Source: Clostridia bacterium (GTDB taxonomy: Bacteria > Bacillota > Clostridia > TANB77 > CAG-508). Taken from it: DNA of 64,000 nucleotides. The notes beneath the pieces are model-generated. The model saw nothing but the letters and a program-made list of their open reading frames with translations. It had not been told where the DNA came from and did no database searches. The stretch's first letter is position 1; each line of letters starts with the position of its first letter. The DNA lies in contig CAAEBO010000006.1 in NCBI GenBank assembly GCA_900754085.1, positions 1-64,000 on the forward strand. Reading direction: 5' to 3'. This document shows positions 9,220-17,018 of this stretch, one piece after another. Both the position numbers and the translations under genes were made by a program.

Positions 9220-9936
9220 CTACTTGCAAACTATATCGCCACTCATAGTATTCAAATTTACATTTGCACTATATTTGCCTCCTTTAGCTGTTCGATAATT
9301 TTTGGCATCGCCACTCATTGTTTGCATTGTAAGTTCCATATTTCCAACATTTTCAAATTGTACTACAATGTCTCCAGACTTACTCTGAATACAAGCATTT
9401 GCAATATCTTTCTCCGCTATAGTTGCAATGTTAATGTCTCCACTTGATGCAATAGCCAAAAGATGTGTAAAAGTACATTTTGCATCTATATCTCCAGACA
9501 TTGTTTGCATATTTAATTTATTTGTTGTAATGCCTTCACAAATAAAAATATCTCCTTGCCTGCTAGTAACTTCAACTTTTTGAAATAGCTTTTTAGGTAG
9601 TTTTACTTCTAATGCTAAATTGCTCATCTCGTATTCATCCAGATTAATTTCTAGTTTGTTTTTTGACGCTGTTACATTAAGAAAACTAATTTGGTTTTGT
9701 TCCCTTGTCCTGCCATATAAACGTATATCTATTACATATAAATCTGCCTCTACAATATTAATATCTGCTCGTTTTGTACAAATTGATATGCTTTCGATAT
9801 CTATAGCACTTATTGTTTTCCTTTCTTCTACTCTCCTGCATTCTTCGGGCACTATATCCCGTCCGTTCACTTTAACATCCTTTCCGTTAATTTGGACGTT
9901 TCGTGCACACAAATTGTTAATGTTGAATTGACTCAT
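9220..9936 (-). CDS. DUF4097-type beta-strand repeat protein
   Basis: A 238-residue protein of repeated short beta-strand units with the recurring motif SGDI (MSGDIDAKC, SSGDINIAT, SKSGDIVVQF, MSGDAKNY, MSGDIVCK), which is the signature of the DUF4097/putative adhesin beta-helix family. No signal peptide or membrane span is visible, so it is probably cytoplasmic. It often sits with regulators or PspC/DUF1700 genes elsewhere, but none are adjacent here. The start has a strong GGAGG ribosome site. Codon use is richer in C and G (GCACAC, CGCCAC on the plus strand) than its neighbours, and it has its own terminator. Confidence 0.75.
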   Translation of the reverse strand: MSQFNINNLCARNVQINGKDVKVNGRDIVPEECRRVEERKTISAIDIESISICTKRADINIVEADLYVIDIRLYGRTREQNQISFLNVTASKNKLEINLDEYEMSNLALEVKLPKKLFQKVEVTSRQGDIFICEGITTNKLNMQTMSGDIDAKCTFTHLLAIASSGDINIATIAEKDIANACIQSKSGDIVVQFENVGNMELTMQTMSGDAKNYRTAKGGKYSANVNLNTMSGDIVCK

Positions 9937-10147
9937 CTTTTTTCCTCCTACTTATGTTCTCTTACTTTTGTTACAATTTGGTTATAATTATTACCAAAAT
10001 AGGATTTTTTACATTTTTCCTATAACTTAATATTGTACTATATTACTGCAAAATTTGCAATACAGTTATTTGTATATTTTACATAATCCATCTTTAAATT
10101 TGTAATAAAATTTTAGTTTAAGCATATATTGTATAAGAGGGATTAAT

Positions 10148-10307
10148 ATGCAAGATTGTGAATTCGTAATTTTTATTTCGGTATTAGCTTGTACAATTGC
10201 CAAAGACAAAACAAAAGAAGAACTTAATCTTTTATCTGCATTTTTTACTCAGCTTCGGAGATACTTTAGCAACTTTATCTGTTTTAGATGACAAAAATAC
10301 CCCTTAG
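10148..10307 (+). pseudogene. frameshifted DUF6774-like small ORF
   Basis: From the ATG at 10148 the sequence reads MQDCEFVIFISVLACTIAKD and then a helix ending AFFTQL. One extra base near 10256 (in CTTCGGAGAT) shifts the frame, and the written frame stops at 10291 after 47 codons. Dropping that base restores TQLGDTLATLSVLDDKNTP and a TAG stop at 10305-10307, giving 52 residues. GDTLAT after an LL-x-FTQL helix is what I recall for the small clostridial DUF6774 family. The change may be a true mutation or a sequencing error. A 13-bp terminator stem overlaps the restored stop. The function is unknown. Confidence 0.6.
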
Positions 10308-10330
10308 TAAATTTTTCTAAGGGGTATTTT
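10294..10330 (+). terminator. intrinsic terminator of the DUF6774-like ORF
   Basis: Perfect 13-bp inverted repeat (AAAATACCCCTTA at 10294-10306 and its complement at 10318-10330) with an 11-base loop. The T-rich 3' arm ends TATTTT. It overlaps the restored stop codon of the small ORF. Confidence 0.8.
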
Positions 10331-10544
10331 GGGGTTACAACATAATTAACATTACTGCATCAATTATTAATATATTAACTCCACATATAAACATTCACAA
10401 AAAAAACATCTTTTATCACAATACCTTAAAACATATTCATTTACTATATAGCCAACTATTTTCTCCACCTCTACTTGCTAAAGTATATTTTTTTACTATT
10501 CCTTATCATTCATGCTATTTACAATTCTCTTCTGCATTCAGATT
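10331..10544. other. intergenic stretch with nothing recognised
   Basis: No open frame, hairpin, promoter or repeat that could be supported was seen. Together with 9937-10147 it makes up the non-coding sequence around the broken small ORF. Confidence 0.5.
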
Positions 10545-11450
10545 TTATTTTTTTCTTATTTTTGCTACGAAAAAGCCTTCATACAAATCTGTTGGACTTA
10601 CACATATAGTTCCATCTATTTGAGTATTTAAAAATGGTATATTGGGGAATAATTCTTTTTTTATTGGTACTATTTCTATATTATGCCTTTTCATTATTTC
10701 TTTTAATACTAATTCATTCTCTTCCTTTAATATAGAGCATGTAGAATACACCATTTGGTTTCCTTTTTTTAATAAATTTATTGCTTTATTTAATAACTGT
10801 GTCTGAAATTTTATAGATCTATTTAACAATTTTTCTGTAAATATTGTTTCTAGTTTATTATCATTAATATCTATAGTTCCACTTCCACTACATGGTGCAT
10901 CTAGTAAAATTTTATCAAAAGATAAGAAGTTGTCTAAATCTCTAGAATCTTTTACAATTACACTAACTCTGGTCGCTCCTTGTTTTTCTATATTATATTT
11001 TAATCTTTCAGCCCTTATTTTGTTTTTTTCACATGCGGTTATATATGCATTATTATTTGATAATGCTACCATTTGTGTTGTTTTCCCACCTGGTGCAGCT
11101 GCCATATCTAATATATTTTCATCTTCTTTTGGGTTTAATATTATTGCTGGTATCATAGAAGATAGACTTTGCAAGTATATTTCTCCATTTTCGTATATGT
11201 CTAAATCTTTTATTTCTTTTTCTGTAACATTTTCTAATATTAGTGCAGATTCATACCAAGGAACTTCACTATATGTATAATTTAAATTAGTTAGATGTTC
11301 TTTTACATGGTTTATACTAGTTTTTAGTGTATTTACTCTTAATGTTGTCTTTCTTTTTTTAGAATATCCACTTATTATTTTATTTATTACTTCTTCGCCA
11401 TATTGTTCCATTAATAAATTATATAAAAAGTTTGGAATGTTGTTTGTCAT
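10545..11450 (-). CDS. RsmB/NOP2-family RNA cytosine-5 methyltransferase
   Basis: A 301-residue SAM-dependent RNA m5C methyltransferase. The SAM-binding motif is NILDMAAAPGGKTTQM (about 114-129). Motif IV is DAPCSGSG (about 185-192) and the catalytic-cysteine motif VI is YSTCSILKEENE (about 236-247). There is no N-terminal NusB-like domain, so this is the short RsmF/NOP2-like form rather than full RsmB. It ends in VSPTDLYEGFFVAKIRKK, the usual C-terminal strand. It probably modifies rRNA, but the position cannot be assigned. Its start overlaps the 3' end of tag by 32 bases. Confidence 0.85.
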   Translation of the reverse strand: MTNNIPNFLYNLLMEQYGEEVINKIISGYSKKRKTTLRVNTLKTSINHVKEHLTNLNYTYSEVPWYESALILENVTEKEIKDLDIYENGEIYLQSLSSMIPAIILNPKEDENILDMAAAPGGKTTQMVALSNNNAYITACEKNKIRAERLKYNIEKQGATRVSVIVKDSRDLDNFLSFDKILLDAPCSGSGTIDINDNKLETIFTEKLLNRSIKFQTQLLNKAINLLKKGNQMVYSTCSILKEENELVLKEIMKRHNIEIVPIKKELFPNIPFLNTQIDGTICVSPTDLYEGFFVAKIRKK

Positions 11451-12018
11451 TTAATTCTCCTTTATTTGCTTTATTTTCTTCTTTATATAAAAAACATTCT
11501 TTTCCATGTGAATATATAATTCCTATTGCTTGTAAATACGAATAAATAATTGTACTTCCTACAAATTTCATTCCTCTTTTTTGCAAATCTTTTGATATTT
11601 TGTCTGAAAGTTCATTTGTAGTTTTATCTGTTTCGTAAAGAATTATATCATTTGAAAAAGTTCTTAAGTAATTATAAAAAGAACCATATTCTTTTTGAAT
11701 TTTTTTAAATATTTTACTATTATTTATTGTAGCATTTATTTTTAATTTATTTCTTATTATATCTTTATTTTGTAATAGTTCTTGTATTTTTTTATCATCA
11801 TAATTGCATATTTTATTTATATTAAATTCATCAAATGCTTTTCTAAAGCTTTCCCTTTTGTTTAGTACACATTCCCAAGAAAGCCCCGCTTGAAAAGATT
11901 CCAATATTAGCATTTCATATAAATATTCATCTAAAAAATTTGGCTTACACCATTCTTCGTCATGATATTTTACATATAATTCGTTCTTTAAGTTACACCA
12001 TTTACATCTTTTCTTCAT
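11419..12018 (-). CDS. tag: DNA-3-methyladenine glycosylase I
   Basis: A 199-residue base-excision repair enzyme that removes 3-methyladenine from alkylated DNA. The zinc-binding N-terminus KRCKWCNLKNELYVKYHDEEW has the expected Cys5 and His19, paired with the C-terminal His and Cys in SHGKECFLYK. LILESFQAGLSWECVLNKRE carries the catalytic Glu. ELSDKISKDLQKRGMKFVGST is the usual DNA-binding end. The last about 20 residues (EENKANKGELNDKQHSKLF) are an odd tail that runs over the start of the next gene. Its ATG overlaps the TGA of the truncated Nudix gene upstream. Confidence 0.92.
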   Translation of the reverse strand: MKKRCKWCNLKNELYVKYHDEEWCKPNFLDEYLYEMLILESFQAGLSWECVLNKRESFRKAFDEFNINKICNYDDKKIQELLQNKDIIRNKLKINATINNSKIFKKIQKEYGSFYNYLRTFSNDIILYETDKTTNELSDKISKDLQKRGMKFVGSTIIYSYLQAIGIIYSHGKECFLYKEENKANKGELNDKQHSKLFI

Positions 12019-12176
12019 AATGCTGTTCCTTTCTTTGGTATGAAAAATTTATTATTTTCATTTTGTATAAATATGATAACTGTAATATAATATTTTCCTT
12101 TTGGCACTATCTGACCTTTATAAATTGTTTCCCCAGTTAGTTCTTTATTTTCGTCATATAAGTCTCTTTTCTCCAT
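12015..12176 (-). pseudogene. truncated Nudix hydrolase remnant
   Basis: The frame reads MEKRDLYDENKELTGETIYK and continues through PKGKYYITVIIFIQNENNKFFI, the N-terminal strands of isopentenyl-diphosphate-isomerase-like Nudix proteins. It ends in PKKGTAL before the Nudix box, so the catalytic G-x5-E-x7-REUXEE-x2-EU motif is missing. The chosen ATG at 12176 has a GGAG six bases upstream; in-frame ATGs further upstream (12188, 12230) have no ribosome site. The stop overlaps the tag start, as if a deletion had fused the two. It is almost certainly inactive as a Nudix enzyme. Confidence 0.7.
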
Positions 12177-12201
12177 TAAATTCTCCATATTATCGTTTTC
12201 T

Positions 12202-12657
12202 TTAACTTTTTGGTTTATCTTTCCATTCATGATAAAGAATGTCTTTTAAAACCAACATACTATCTAAGTTATTATATCCATATTCATCACTTAAATTATT
12301 AAGCATATTTCTAATTTCTAAAGCATACTTTTGTATATCCACTTTATCTTGGTATGTTGCAAGCACAGAATATTTTTTACTCCATGCTTTTGTCCAATTT
12401 ATTTTAGATTCTTTTTCTTCATCACTATTTTTTATTACTTCTTCTATCTCTTTTATTTCTATATCAAATTCTATTAATTCATCTAAAGATAAATTATATA
12501 ACTTGGCTAATTTTTTTGATTGATAGACGTCTGGTATAGTTTCATCTGTTTCCCATTTAGAAATGGTTTGCCTACTTATTCCTAGCTTTTCTGCAACTGC
12601 TTCCTGTGATAATCCCATCTTTTTTCTTGCTTTAAATAAATTATTTCCTAAGCTCAT
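12202..12657 (-). CDS. XRE-family transcriptional regulator
   Basis: A 151-residue protein with an N-terminal helix-turn-helix: LFKARKKMGLSQEAVAEKLG then SRQTISKWETDETIPDVYQS (residues about 5-48 from this start), and LAKLYNLSLDELIEFD closing the domain. The C-terminal 80 residues are acidic and helical and not recognised. They may bind a ligand or drive dimerisation. The ATG at 12657 is preferred over an upstream GTG because GGAGGT sits 7 bases before it. It lies directly upstream of the Nudix remnant and tag and overlaps the former's long frame. Its targets are unknown. Confidence 0.82.
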   Translation of the reverse strand: MSLGNNLFKARKKMGLSQEAVAEKLGISRQTISKWETDETIPDVYQSKKLAKLYNLSLDELIEFDIEIKEIEEVIKNSDEEKESKINWTKAWSKKYSVLATYQDKVDIQKYALEIRNMLNNLSDEYGYNNLDSMLVLKDILYHEWKDKPKS

Positions 12658-12770
12658 TTTATCTACCTCCACATTAAGTGTACTATTTTAATTAATTCGT
12701 TTCTATCGCTTATACTTTACAAATATGCTATTTTTATTAACATATTCTCTTGCATTATTCTTTGGCACAT

Positions 12771-14090
12771 TTAGTTGCAATTTTCTAAATTTATAATTTT
12801 AGTTGAGACTTTTTTTATAAATGTTTCGTCATGTTCTACAAAAATAAGTGTAGGTTTACAATTTAAAATACTTTCTTCTATTTGTATTCTCGTTAATATA
12901 TCAATATAATTTAAAGGTTCATCCCAAATATAAATATTGGCTTGTTCAGATATGCTCTTAGCAATTAGAACTTTTTTCTTTTGACCTTCGCTCATATCTT
13001 GTATATTCTTATCAAAATCTTCCTTTGCAAATCCCATTTTTACTAACATCGCTTTAAAAATACTCTCATCTATTTTATTTTCTCTTGAAAAAGCTTTTAA
13101 TTCTCCTTTTAAACCTTCTGTGCTTTGTGATACATAAGATATTTTTAAATTATTTGCTAAAACTAATGGGGTTTTATTGCTTACTAAAGGAATAATTTTT
13201 AAAGGCTCATTCCTATCCACATTTCTTAATAAATTAGTCTTTTCATTTATTGCTTTTTCAATTCGTTGTTCCATAACTTTTGATCTTTTCATCATTTTAG
13301 AGGCTTTATGCCCTACAAAACCCTTATCTATTGTAGTTTCAGAATTATATTTTTTCTTTTTTCCATTTTCAGCCTCATCTGACCATTTGGCAGAATTTTT
13401 TGATGCTATTTCGAGCCTATCTATATCTTTTTGTAGTTTTTCGTTTTGCATTATCTCGAAATTATCTTTTTTTTCTTTATTTTCCTTCCAATTAGAAAAG
13501 TTCCCTTGCATAATTTCTATATTAGTATTATTTATAGCAATTATATGGTCTACAACTTTGTCTAAAAAATTTCTATCATGAGATACTAATATAAATCCCT
13601 TTTTCTTTTCTAAATAATGGACTAGATTATTTCTTGTTTCAGAATCTAAATGGTTTGTAGGTTCATCTATAAGTAAGAAATTATTTTCCTTTAGAAATAA
13701 ACCTATTAAAAGTATTTTTACCTGCTCCCCACCGCTTAATAAATTAAAATTTCTATAAAGAATTTCTGGGGCTGTATTAAGCAAATTAACTTCTTTTATA
13801 ATTTCCCAGTCATTGGCATTTGGTGCAATTTCATTTACTATTTCTATTGCCATTCTATTTTTATTTTCTACTTCGAAAGGAAAGTAACAAACATCAACAT
13901 TTTTTGATATACTTCCTTTATATTTATATTTTCCTTGTAATAACTTTAAGAATGTAGTTTTTCCTTTGCCATTTCTTCCAATTAAACCTAATTTCCAATT
14001 AGTATCTATATTAAATGTTACATCTTCAAATATTTTGTTATAGCTACCATCATATTCAAATGTTAAATTATTTACACTTATTAAAGACAT
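12771..14090 (-). CDS. ABC-F protein (Lsa-like) missing Walker A of the second nucleotide-binding domain
   Basis: A 439-residue member of the antibiotic-resistance/ribosome-protection ABC-F group. NBD1 is complete: Walker A GLIGRNGKGKTT, signature LLSGGEQVK and Walker B LLIDEPTNHLD. The linker is the usual charged helical hairpin. NBD2 keeps the signature MSEGQKKK and Walker B IYIWDEPLNYID, but the segment between PLVLANN and LKISYVSQ, where Walker A should be, is absent. The protein is about 50 residues shorter than typical Lsa proteins, so ATP site II is broken and the gene may be decaying. The start MSLISV has GGAGG upstream; the 26 codons before it are not needed. Confidence 0.85.
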   Translation of the reverse strand: MSLISVNNLTFEYDGSYNKIFEDVTFNIDTNWKLGLIGRNGKGKTTFLKLLQGKYKYKGSISKNVDVCYFPFEVENKNRMAIEIVNEIAPNANDWEIIKEVNLLNTAPEILYRNFNLLSGGEQVKILLIGLFLKENNFLLIDEPTNHLDSETRNNLVHYLEKKKGFILVSHDRNFLDKVVDHIIAINNTNIEIMQGNFSNWKENKEKKDNFEIMQNEKLQKDIDRLEIASKNSAKWSDEAENGKKKKYNSETTIDKGFVGHKASKMMKRSKVMEQRIEKAINEKTNLLRNVDRNEPLKIIPLVSNKTPLVLANNLKISYVSQSTEGLKGELKAFSRENKIDESIFKAMLVKMGFAKEDFDKNIQDMSEGQKKKVLIAKSISEQANIYIWDEPLNYIDILTRIQIEESILNCKPTLIFVEHDETFIKKVSTKIINLENCN

Positions 14091-14223
14091 TCTTCCTCCA
14101 TTTTTAATTATATATTTTTTCATTTTGATTATAGCATTCATCTTTATATTATACAATATATTATACAATTATCTAATTTGTATTTAAAAGTAATTATTTT
14201 ATCAAAAAGAAATAACCTAGAAC

Positions 14224-14480
14224 TTAATTTTGACTGTCTTTGATCTTACTATTTAAAGTAATTATCTCTGGTTTATGTCCTCCTAAAGCTATTTCTTTGG
14301 CTTCTTCCGGAAATTCTGATTTTAATACTTCTCCCATATTTATACTATGATAATAATAGTTTCTAGTTACAGCTTTAATTTCTGATATTGGCAGACATAT
14401 TGGGTAATAATTTGTTTTATCTCTTTCCGAACTTCATTTTTAACATTTTCCTCTACAAAATTAAGACTTTGCCTTTGCAT
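14224..14480 (-). pseudogene. frameshifted remnant of an unknown gene
   Basis: Minus-strand reading from the ATG at 14480 gives MQRQSLNFVEENVKNEVRK. After a one-base slip near AAAGAGATAAAAC it continues as DKTNYYPICLPISEIKAVTR, then an NMGEVLKSEFPEEAKEIALG stretch to a TAA at 14224. Both halves look protein-like and join with a single base change, and no other long frame covers the region. I do not recognise the family. The remainder of 14169-14223 shows nothing. Confidence 0.35.
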
Positions 14481-14523
14481 ATTATTTTTCTAATCTCATA
14501 TATAATTATTACGAATCTTATAT

Positions 14524-14558
14524 AAGAAAAAAAGACACAAAATGATTAATTTTGTGTC
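14524..14558 (-). terminator. intrinsic terminator of tmRNA
   Basis: Perfect 10-bp inverted repeat (GACACAAAAT at 14534-14543 with its complement at 14549-14558) and a 5-base loop. On the minus strand it is followed by a run of seven T. It starts 6 bases after the tmRNA CCA end. Confidence 0.9.
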
Positions 14559-14563
14559 CTAAT

Positions 14564-14918
14564 TGGTGGAGATGAGGAGAATCGAACTCCTGTCCACTAA
14601 ACTTTCCATATAAATTTCTCCGAGTGCAGTTTGTTATTTAAATTTCCCATATATATCGGTTAACAAACAAAACAATATACATGGTATCTCTTAATTACCT
14701 ACTATTCCAGAGAACTAATAGCTTTGTTTCCTACTTTAATTTGGCGCTTTATTTATAACAGTAGGCTTTATAATAAAACGACGTTGCAACTAGGCAGCGT
14801 AAGCTAATTCTTCGTTATTAGCGTTTATATTTATTCTTGCTTTTTTTAAGTGGCCAAAGCAACCATCCACTACTCGCTTTTCATACTTCTAGATTAATGT
14901 CGAAACCATTACATCCCC
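14564..14918 (-). ncRNA. ssrA: transfer-messenger RNA
   Basis: A 355-nt tmRNA. The 5' end GGGGATGTAATGGTTTCGAC and the 3' end GGAGTTCGATTCTCCTCATC + TCCACCA pair to form the alanyl acceptor stem, the T arm is intact, and CCA is encoded. The tag reading frame lies at 14840-14790 with resume codon GCA and reads ARININANNEELAYAA followed by TAG. With SmpB (not in the window) it releases stalled ribosomes and marks the product for proteolysis. It has its own promoter and terminator, with no neighbouring gene in the same transcript. Confidence 0.96.
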
Positions 14919-14930
14919 AAGTACATATTT

Positions 14931-14959
14931 ATTTTACCACATATTTATTTTTTTCTCAA
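14931..14959 (-). promoter_or_regulatory. promoter of tmRNA
   Basis: Minus-strand TTGAGA (14959-14954) and TAAAAT (14936-14931), spaced by 17 bases, lie 12 bases before the mature tmRNA 5' end. Confidence 0.7.
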
Positions 14960-14979
14960 TCTTAGTTTAAAATTTATAC

Positions 14980-15582
14980 TTATAAAATTTCTTCCATTTT
15001 TTCTATTAGATTATTTATTTTATCTTTAAAATCTTTACATCCGTTTATTATTACTCTTTTAGGATGAGTTTTATATGCTTCTAATATTTTATTATCAATA
15101 TTAATTGTGTTATTTCCTTCATCTCTTCTTGCTTTATTATTATCAAATGTATATAGTTCTGGCAACCTTTTTGCAACTGTTTCCATATGCATAATACCAG
15201 CATAGTTATTTAATATTTTTTCATATGTTGTATTAAATTTATTCAAAATTTTTTCTAATTCTGTTTTGTCTAAATACATCATAGCATCAATTGGACCTCT
15301 ATCATATATAATTAAATTTTTATTGTTTCTAGATAGTTCAATTGCTCTTTCATAAATTTTCTCTGTTTCAAGTTGCATTTTTATTAGCAGTTCTTGAAAG
15401 TTGTTTTCTCCTACTTTTGGTGCTGTAATTCCTCCAAGAATTAGCATAGTTGCTGTCTCATTTACTATATAAACGTCATACCCCTGCTTACTAAAATATT
15501 CTTTTATAAATGGTAACGATTCTGTTTTTCCTGCACAAGTTCCTCCTGTTAATAATATCTTTTTACATATTTTATTTTTCAT
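14980..15582 (-). CDS. AAA_28-type P-loop ATPase/kinase
   Basis: A 200-residue protein with Walker A ILLTGGTCAGKTESLPFI (residues 9-26), the VNETATMLILGGI segment (about 41-53) and the Walker B-like LIIYDRGPIDAMMYL (about 110-124). These match the AAA_28 group related to the NadR ribosylnicotinamide kinase and TTD14-like proteins. The latter part has ETVAKRLPELYTFDNNKARR, where Arg residues probably close over a phosphate. The substrate is unknown. It is a single gene between tmRNA and a plus-strand tRNA, in the opposite direction to the tRNA. Confidence 0.75.
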   Translation of the reverse strand: MKNKICKKILLTGGTCAGKTESLPFIKEYFSKQGYDVYIVNETATMLILGGITAPKVGENNFQELLIKMQLETEKIYERAIELSRNNKNLIIYDRGPIDAMMYLDKTELEKILNKFNTTYEKILNNYAGIMHMETVAKRLPELYTFDNNKARRDEGNNTINIDNKILEAYKTHPKRVIINGCKDFKDKINNLIEKMEEIL

Positions 15583-15705
15583 CAGAATTCCCTTTCTATG
15601 TATATTTGCATAATAATACTAGCATATAATTCATGTTAATTATATAAATTTATGCTTACACTATAACATATTCTAAAATTTATAACAATAATTTTGCAAA
15701 AACTC

Positions 15706-15734
15706 TTGCATATATTTTTTCATTATGGTATGAT
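15706..15734 (+). promoter_or_regulatory. promoter of tRNA-Trp
   Basis: TTGCAT (15706-15711) and TATGAT (15729-15734) with a 17-base spacer. The tRNA starts at 15752. Confidence 0.65.
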
Positions 15735-15751
15735 GTTATTGCTTATTTTTT

Positions 15752-15826
15752 AGGGGTATAGTGTTAATGGTAGCACATCGGTCTCCAAAACCGCCTGTGA
15801 GGGTTCGAATCCTTCTACCCCTGCCA
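15752..15826 (+). tRNA. tRNA-Trp (CCA anticodon)
   Basis: A 75-nt tRNA. Acceptor arms AGGGGTA and TACCCCT pair fully. The anticodon loop CTCCAAA gives CCA, which reads UGG. The T arm GGGTTCGAATCCT is present and the 3' CCA is encoded. It is the only tRNA in the window. Confidence 0.95.
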
Positions 15827-15828
15827 TA

Positions 15829-15868
15829 AAAGGTTTGCTATTAACACTATTAGCAAACCTTTATTTTT
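15829..15868 (+). terminator. intrinsic terminator of tRNA-Trp
   Basis: Perfect 12-bp stem (AAAGGTTTGCTA at 15829-15840, complement at 15851-15862) with a 10-base loop, followed by ATTTTTTA. Confidence 0.9.
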
Positions 15869-15916
15869 TATTCTAAAATTCAATTTTGTTTTTATTTAAA
15901 TATTGGAGGTATACTC

Positions 15917-16489
15917 TTGTTTAATAAATTATTTATAATATTCTTTATACTTTTACTTATCTTTACAACTTTTTTTACAACTTTATCATTTCCAACTGCA
16001 AACACAAATCTATTATTTAGTAACAATATTACTATCTCTAGTTATGGCTTCGCTTGGCCCATTCCTGGCTACACAAAAATCACTTCTCCTTTCGGGAAAC
16101 GTAATTCTCCTACTGCAGGAGCTTCGTCTTATCACTATGGAACAGATATAGGTGCGCCAGAAGGAACAAATTTAATAGCCATAGATGATGGAAAAATTAG
16201 CTTTTTAGGATTCTTAGGAGCTGGTGGGTACACTTTAACATTATCATTTAATGAATTTAAAATTACTTATTGCCATATATCTCCTAATTATTTAGTATCT
16301 GAAGGTGATACTGTTTATAAAGGTCAAATTATTGCAAATGTTGGCCCTAAATATGTTTATGGAGTTCCTGGTAATAATTACACCGATTCTACTGGTAAAC
16401 CAACTAATGGTGCTACAACAGGTACACATTTACATTTAGGATTCCGTATTAATGATAAATATGTAAATCCTTTAGACTTTTTTCGATAA
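15917..16489 (+). CDS. secreted M23 (LytM-type) peptidase
   Basis: A 190-residue protein with an N-terminal hydrophobic signal or anchor (about 5-26) and a compact M23 domain. SPFGKRNSPTAGASSYHYGT + DIGAP gives the first zinc His and Asp (HYGTD), YCHIS lies near 128-132, and THLHLGFRIND gives the second HxH. All catalytic residues are present, so it should cut peptidoglycan cross-links outside the cell. It lacks LysM or SH3 binding domains. The start is the TTG at 15917 with GGAGG in TTGGAGGTATACTCTTG. It is one of the few plus-strand genes and ends near a bidirectional terminator. Confidence 0.88.
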   Translation: MFNKLFIIFFILLLIFTTFFTTLSFPTANTNLLFSNNITISSYGFAWPIPGYTKITSPFGKRNSPTAGASSYHYGTDIGAPEGTNLIAIDDGKISFLGFLGAGGYTLTLSFNEFKITYCHISPNYLVSEGDTVYKGQIIANVGPKYVYGVPGNNYTDSTGKPTNGATTGTHLHLGFRINDKYVNPLDFFR

Positions 16490-16526
16490 ATTATATATTT
16501 TCTCATATAGCTTCTTAATATATAAC

Positions 16527-16557
16527 AAAAAAACACATATATTCTATGTGTCTTTTT
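16527..16557. terminator. bidirectional terminator
   Basis: Stem ACACATA (16533-16539) and TATGTGT (16545-16551), with A runs on the left and T runs on the right. It can end both the plus-strand M23 gene and the minus-strand zinc-ribbon gene that converge on it. Confidence 0.75.
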
Positions 16558-16566
16558 TACTAATAT

Positions 16567-17001
16567 TTACATATCATCTTCTAAGTCTTCATCGTTATCA
16601 TGGTGATTTCCACATCCTGTGCAAGAACTACATCCATCTCCACAACCATCTTCACAATCGTCATCACATGACCAGTCTAGCTCTATAATATTATTGCATT
16701 CTGGGCATTTTACTTCTTTTTTATCTTCATCAAATTCTGTTTCAAATTGGTAATTGCAGTATGGGCAAACAATCTCTATATCGTATACATCATTAATATA
16801 TAACTCTTTTGTCATCTTATCTATTTTTTCTTCTAATTTAGCAATTTTTGCTTGGTTATCTTTGTTTGTATCATCCATTTTTTGTAATATGTCTGCTATT
16901 GTTTTTATAACATTTTCTTGAACATATTTTAAATCGTTTTCATCTTTAATATTTGTATTCATATCTAAAATTAGTTTTTGTAATTGCTCTTTTATTTCCA
17001 T
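16567..17001 (-). CDS. CD1247-like coiled-coil zinc-ribbon protein
   Basis: A 144-residue acidic protein. The N-terminal half is helical (residues 1-65, heptad-like Leu/Ile). A zinc ribbon follows with CPYCNYQF and CPECNNII (about 79-105), and then a highly Cys/Asp-rich tail (CDDDCEDGCGDGCSSCTGC) able to bind more metal. Proteins of this layout lie next to efp in many Clostridia and carry the informal CD1247 N-terminal domain name; that recollection was not checked. It lies 17 bases after efp in the same direction. The function is unknown. Confidence 0.65.
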   Translation of the reverse strand: MEIKEQLQKLILDMNTNIKDENDLKYVQENVIKTIADILQKMDDTNKDNQAKIAKLEEKIDKMTKELYINDVYDIEIVCPYCNYQFETEFDEDKKEVKCPECNNIIELDWSCDDDCEDGCGDGCSSCTGCGNHHDNDEDLEDDM

Positions 17002-17018
17002 AACAAAACCTCTTTCTT

